A stretch of 30,947 nucleotides of DNA from SHZI01 sp049290495 (GTDB lineage Bacteria; Pseudomonadota; Gammaproteobacteria; Steroidobacterales; GCA-2729495), in assembly GCA_049290495.1 (NCBI GenBank), contig JBATNV010000178.1, positions 1-30,947 on the forward strand, read 5' to 3'. Below the pieces are notes generated by a model that had not been told where the DNA came from, made no database searches, and saw nothing but the letters and a program-made list of their open reading frames with translations. Within the stretch, counting starts at the first letter, position 1; every line of letters starts with the position of its first letter. Made by a program: the position numbers and the translations under genes. Below are positions 30,387-30,947 of the stretch, piece by piece.

Positions 30387-30947
30387 ATGCACGACCTGTT
30401 TCGCGACCTCGGGCATGGCATTTTCGGCATCTATGCGACCGGTATTTTTGCCGCCGTCAGCCTGCCAAGCCTGGCCGCCGTTGCGCTTGCACCGACCATC
30501 GCCGGCCGTCGGCAACTGGTACGCCACGCCGCCGGAACCCTGCTGAGTCTCACCGGAACCCGGCTGTCAGTAAGCGGCCTGGATCACGTTCCTGAAGATC
30601 CCTGTATCGTCATCGCCAATCATTCGAGCTACCTGGACGGACCAATCCTGAGTGCAGCCTTGCCGCCACGTTTTGGCTTCGTGATCATGCGCGAAATGAC
30701 CCGAGTGCCTCTTGCGCACTTCCTGTTACGTCGCATCGGTTCAGAATTTGTCGAACGCAAGGATGCGCACCGGGGCGCGTCGGATGCACGCCGGATACTG
30801 CACAAGGCACGGGGCCAGGAATCACTGGCTTTTTTCCCCGAAGGCAGCTTCTTTGCCGAGCCAGGGCTGCGGCGTTTTCACAACGGTGCCTTTGCCGCCG
30901 CCGTACGCGGCAACCTTCCGGTCGTACCGGTAATCATCCGCGGCAGT
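30387..30947 (+). CDS. PlsC-type 1-acyl-glycerol-3-phosphate acyltransferase (runs off the window)
   Basis: An open frame from the ATG at 30387 continues for 187 codons to the last base of the window without a stop, so the gene is cut. A hydrophobic N-terminal segment (HGIFGIYATGIFAAVSLPSL) suggests a membrane anchor. The acyltransferase motif I HX4D is seen in IANHSSYLDGPIL (about residues 77-89), followed by FVIMREMTRVP. Motif III reads AFFPEGSFF in place of the common FPEGTRS, then RFHNGAFAAAV and LPVVPVIIRG give motif IV. This is the LPLAT/PlsC family, which adds the second acyl chain in phospholipid synthesis or modifies related lipids. The substitution after FPEG and unknown C-terminus leave the exact substrate open. 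Confidence 0.88.
   Translation, partial: MHDLFRDLGHGIFGIYATGIFAAVSLPSLAAVALAPTIAGRRQLVRHAAGTLLSLTGTRLSVSGLDHVPEDPCIVIANHSSYLDGPILSAALPPRFGFVIMREMTRVPLAHFLLRRIGSEFVERKDAHRGASDARRILHKARGQESLAFFPEGSFFAEPGLRRFHNGAFAAAVRGNLPVVPVIIRGS

Overview
The window is GC-rich (about 60% by eye) chromosomal DNA, probably from a free-living gammaproteobacterium. The evidence is a peptide chain release factor 3 gene, an NADPH-type gltB-gltD pair, a 7Fe ferredoxin, a DeaD-type helicase with a DbpA-like tail, and the xerD-dsbC gene order also found in Escherichia coli. Two Rieske oxygenases and several lone signalling proteins would suit an environmental lineage (Steroidobacter/Nevskia/Xanthomonas relatives), but that placement is a guess. 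I see no tRNA, rRNA, CRISPR array, insertion sequence or prophage, and no gene-free stretch above 300 bases.

Layout. 95-1767: two unrecognised exported proteins, the second followed in the same frame by an orphan protein tail. 1816-5399 (minus): a two-gene ABC exporter of CydD/CydC type. 5459-9642: a hybrid PAS sensor kinase (minus), ending in a clear intrinsic terminator, diverges from a tightly packed plus-strand operon of a small FixL-like kinase, a FixJ-like regulator and a Rieske oxygenase. 9651-12584 (minus): prfC followed by an ATP-grasp-like enzyme. 12831-14030: a second, clearly paralogous Rieske oxygenase with a leader that may encode a 45-residue peptide. 14089-15660 (minus): a membrane protein and a lipoprotein methyltransferase. 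15798-18559: a DEAD-box helicase whose motif II reads DEGD, then a lipoprotein PpiC-type prolyl isomerase. 18591-19247 (minus): a FrnE/DsbA-like oxidoreductase. 19410-27970: gltB, gltD, an NTF2-like protein, an MFS transporter broken by two separate lesions, and a NUDIX hydrolase, all closely packed. 28024-30195: fdxA (plus) facing xerD-dsbC (minus). The window ends inside a PlsC-type acyltransferase gene.

How the parts relate. The strongest candidate for something not yet described is the 5.4-9.6 kb region. There, three signalling proteins sit beside a Rieske oxygenase, and the regulator gene is only 13 bases from the oxygenase. A paralogue of that oxygenase lies 3.2 kb away, beyond prfC and an ATP-grasp enzyme. 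No reductase for either oxygenase is in the window. A looser theme is envelope thiol and folding chemistry: the CydDC-like exporter, PpiC lipoprotein, FrnE-like protein and DsbC. Gene ends are often marked by perfect hairpins shared by convergent genes.
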